Shown here: positions 5,501 to 7,379 of the stretch, in pieces
How the letters are laid out: every line of letters starts with the position of its first letter
Numbering within the stretch: position 1 is the stretch's first letter
NCBI GenBank assembly: GCA_937941555.1
Contig: CALDHJ010000421.1
Span: forward strand, 1 to 7,379
DNA length: 7,379 bases
Direction of reading: 5' to 3'
Origin: an uncultured Granulosicoccaceae bacterium
Lineage (GTDB): Bacteria; Pseudomonadota; Gammaproteobacteria; CALCKW01
Made by a program: the position numbers and the translations under genes
Notes under the pieces: model-generated
The model's database searches: none
Told to the model about the DNA's origin: nothing
Seen by the model: the letters and a program-made list of their open reading frames with translations, nothing else

Positions 5501-6910
5501 GTGAGCGAACAGCAAGACATCGATTCGGTTGACGCTATTGTGGCGAGCGCCCGCGCGGCCCAGACGCGCTATGCCGCCTCAGCCGATCAGGCCCGGCTGC
5601 GCCTGACCGCAAAGGCTGCTGCCTGGGCGCTGATGCAGCCCGAGCGCAACCGCGAGCTGTCGGAGATGGCAGTTGAAACGACCGGCCTTGGCAACGTCGC
5701 TGACAAGGTGCGAAAGAATCACCGCAAGACCCTGGGCCTCGTTCGCGATATCAATGACGCGATTACCACGGGTGTGCTGAATGACGATGCCACGCTTGGC
5801 ATAACCGAGATCGCACGCCCGGTGGGTGTGGTCGGGGCGGTGGTGCCTTCGACCAACCCGGTCGCGACCCCGACCAACAATGTGGTCAATGCGCTCGCGT
5901 GCGGCAATGCCATCGTGTTGTCGCCCTCGCCGCGCGGTGTCGCGGTGTGCGAAAAATTGATCGGCTACATCCACGCCGAGTTCGCGCGGATCGGTGCGGA
6001 CCCCGATCTGGTGCAGATGGTGCCGGCGCCGTCATCCAAGGTGAAGACGCAGCGCATGATGGAGCAGGTTGACCTGTTGATCGTGACCGGCAGCCAGGAC
6101 AACGTGCGCCGAGCCTATTCCTCCGGCACCCCTGCGATTGGTGTGGGTGCGGGCAACGTGTCGGTCATCATCGATGAGACCGCCGACCTCGATGCCGCGG
6201 CTGAAAAGATCGCGGCCTCGAAGACCTTTGACAACGCAACCAGTTGCTCGTCTGAAAATGCGCTCATCGTGCTTGATGCGGTGTTCGACAAGACGGTTGC
6301 GGCGCTGCACCGCGCCGGTGGGCGACTGCTGTCCGGCGACGCGGCGTCGACTCTGCGCTCGGCCTTGTTTCAGGACGGCGGTCTCAACCGCCACTTGATT
6401 GCGCGTGACATCGATGTCCTCATCGACGGCGCAGGCATCGCGGTAGATGACGCCGACACCGCACGCTTTCTGCTGATCGAAGGTGAGGGCGTGGGACCGA
6501 ATCACCCCGAGTCGGGTGAAAAGCTGTCGCTCGTGACAACCGTCTACCGGGTTGCGGATTTCGCCGAGGCCAAACAACTGGCAACCCGGCTGTTCGAGCA
6601 CATCGGCGCGGGGCACTCCATTGGCGTACATTCCGCCGATGACCAGCGCGCACTCGAACTCGCACGCGATCTGCCGAGCTGCCGGGTCATCGTCAACCAG
6701 GCGCACTGTTTTGCGACGGGCGGCTCCTTTGACAATGGCATGCCGTTCTCGCTCTCGATGGGCTGCGGCACCTGGGGTGGAAATTCGATAGACGACAACC
6801 TCCACTACAAACACTTTCTCAACACCAGCAAGGTGGTGCGTGTGATCCCGGCACGCGAACCCGCTGTGGAAGACCTCTTTGCCGACTATTGGGAAACTGC
6901 CGGGCAATGA
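5501..6910 (+). CDS. sauS: CoA-acylating aldehyde dehydrogenase, likely sulfoacetaldehyde dehydrogenase SauS
   Basis: Cytoplasmic NAD(P)-dependent enzyme of 469 residues that interconverts an acyl-CoA and its aldehyde; in the assigned role it reduces sulfoacetyl-CoA to sulfoacetaldehyde plus CoA. It belongs to the acylating aldehyde dehydrogenases (AdhE N-half, PduP/EutE relatives), not the acid-forming ones. Visible motifs: PVGVVGAVVPSTNPVATPTN (107-126), GTPAIGVGAGNV (209-220), the active-site block KTFDNATSCSSE (241-252) with nucleophile Cys249, GGSFDNGMPFSLSMGCGTWG (407-426) and NLHYKHFLN (433-441). The start is GTG at 5501, with a weak AGAGAG 8 nt upstream (5487-5492) and no better start in frame. 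The stop overlaps the next gene's ATG (ATGA), so the ligase is translationally coupled. The SauS name rests on family type, length and the adjacent CoA ligase; family membership is near certain, substrate less so. Alternatives are acetaldehyde, propionaldehyde or succinate-semialdehyde enzymes. There is no microcompartment encapsulation peptide or shell gene in view. Confidence 0.7.
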   Translation: MSEQQDIDSVDAIVASARAAQTRYAASADQARLRLTAKAAAWALMQPERNRELSEMAVETTGLGNVADKVRKNHRKTLGLVRDINDAITTGVLNDDATLGITEIARPVGVVGAVVPSTNPVATPTNNVVNALACGNAIVLSPSPRGVAVCEKLIGYIHAEFARIGADPDLVQMVPAPSSKVKTQRMMEQVDLLIVTGSQDNVRRAYSSGTPAIGVGAGNVSVIIDETADLDAAAEKIAASKTFDNATSCSSENALIVLDAVFDKTVAALHRAGGRLLSGDAASTLRSALFQDGGLNRHLIARDIDVLIDGAGIAVDDADTARFLLIEGEGVGPNHPESGEKLSLVTTVYRVADFAEAKQLATRLFEHIGAGHSIGVHSADDQRALELARDLPSCRVIVNQAHCFATGGSFDNGMPFSLSMGCGTWGGNSIDDNLHYKHFLNTSKVVRVIPAREPAVEDLFADYWETAGQ

Positions 6911-7379
6911 ATGCGGTTGCGCCGGTGTGGTCTGCCCCTTGGCAGGGCGAACTCGACGGACTGTCGGTTCGTGACCTGATCGAGTTGCGCGCCCGGCGTA
7001 CGCCCGATGCGGTCTGGCTGATTGATCCGGCATCCGGCGAGACGCTGTGTTACGCCGACCTGCTCGAGCGCTGCCGCCACATTGCCGGCAGCGTCGTGGC
7101 CGCCGGTGTTGCGCCGGGTGCGAGCGTCGCGTTTGCCGCGAGCAACAGTGCCGCCAGCGCACTCGCGCTGCTCGGCATTCTCTTTTCAGGGCGGCGTGTC
7201 ACCGCGGTCAACCTGGTTGCCGGTCAGGACACGATCGCCTATGTGTTGTCGCACTCGCAATCCACGCTTGTCTTGTGTGATGAATCCGGGCGGGAGGCGA
7301 TTCCCGATGCGGCGCTTTACGGCATTCAGTGTATTGCGATTGCGGATGCGCTGAGCGCACCGCAAGCGAGCAGCCTGCC
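6907..7379 (+). CDS. sauT: AMP-binding acyl-CoA ligase, likely sulfoacetate-CoA ligase SauT (N-terminal third only)
   Basis: 157 codons of an ATP-dependent, AMP-forming acyl-CoA synthetase that runs off the right edge; the family is usually about 500 residues. In the assigned role it makes sulfoacetyl-CoA from sulfoacetate, ATP and CoA, the substrate of the dehydrogenase before it. The visible part shows the N-terminal subdomain: SVRDLIELRARRTPDAVWLI (20-39), LCYADLLERCRHIAG (47-61), VVAAGVAPGASVAF (63-76), SNSAASALALLGILFSGRRV (79-98) and AVNLVAGQDTIAYVLSHSQS (100-119). The ATP-binding Ser/Thr/Gly-rich loop and the catalytic C-terminal domain lie beyond the window, so activity cannot be judged. 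The start ATG 6907-6909 overlaps the preceding TGA by the ATGA arrangement; no strong Shine-Dalgarno is present, in line with coupling. Its place right after an acylating aldehyde dehydrogenase fits a sauST pair; a different carboxylate substrate remains possible. Confidence 0.65.
   Translation, partial: MNAVAPVWSAPWQGELDGLSVRDLIELRARRTPDAVWLIDPASGETLCYADLLERCRHIAGSVVAAGVAPGASVAFAASNSAASALALLGILFSGRRVTAVNLVAGQDTIAYVLSHSQSTLVLCDESGREAIPDAALYGIQCIAIADALSAPQASSL

Noticed and set aside
6032..7162. 376-codon minus-strand open frame
   Set aside because: It lies opposite the dehydrogenase and ligase genes, which have clear family motifs; its own sequence shows no recognisable motif.
1..7379. CRISPR array, insertion sequence, integrase or attachment site
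   Set aside because: No regularly spaced repeats, transposase or recombinase motifs, or terminal repeats with target duplications were seen on either strand.

Overview
The window is GC-rich, densely coding bacterial DNA, probably from a gammaproteobacterium. That placement rests on a DgkA very close to the E. coli type and on an ordinary short CsrA; I cannot place it to genus. Most of it reads as a catabolic gene cassette next to conserved housekeeping genes.

Layout. (1) Positions 1-686, minus strand: a small unrecognised membrane protein followed by dgkA (diacylglycerol kinase), which runs off the left edge. (2) Positions 687-1164: a 247-bp non-coding stretch, then csrA on the plus strand. 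The leader holds a sigma54-like element and a CsrA-type GGA site on the ribosome-binding site; both are predictions. (3) Positions 1165-1240: a gap between convergent genes with interlocking inverted repeats. (4) Positions 1241-2290, minus strand: a LacI-family repressor, divergent from the cassette. (5) Positions 2291-2395: a control region with a near-perfect LacI-type operator (central CG) that overlaps a candidate -35 box. (6) Positions 2396-7379, plus strand: a TctA-TctB fused permease, a TctC-type periplasmic binding protein, an acylating aldehyde dehydrogenase of the SauS/AdhE-N type, and the N-terminal third of an AMP-binding acyl-CoA ligase whose start codon overlaps the dehydrogenase stop (ATGA).

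How it works together (inference). A CoA ligase followed directly by an acylating aldehyde dehydrogenase matches SauT-SauS, the sulfoacetate pathway described in Cupriavidus necator: sulfoacetate -> sulfoacetyl-CoA -> sulfoacetaldehyde, which Xsc then splits into sulfite and acetyl phosphate. Here a tripartite tricarboxylate transporter (TTT) with fused membrane subunits would do the uptake, in place of the SauU major-facilitator carrier, and the LacI-type protein would be the local regulator. No xsc or sulfite exporter lies inside the window, so the substrate is not proven; another small carboxylate converted through acyl-CoA to aldehyde is possible.

The most notable points are the TctA-TctB fusion, the TTT-sau gene combination with a LacI-type switch, and terminator-like hairpins on both sides of the binding-protein gene.
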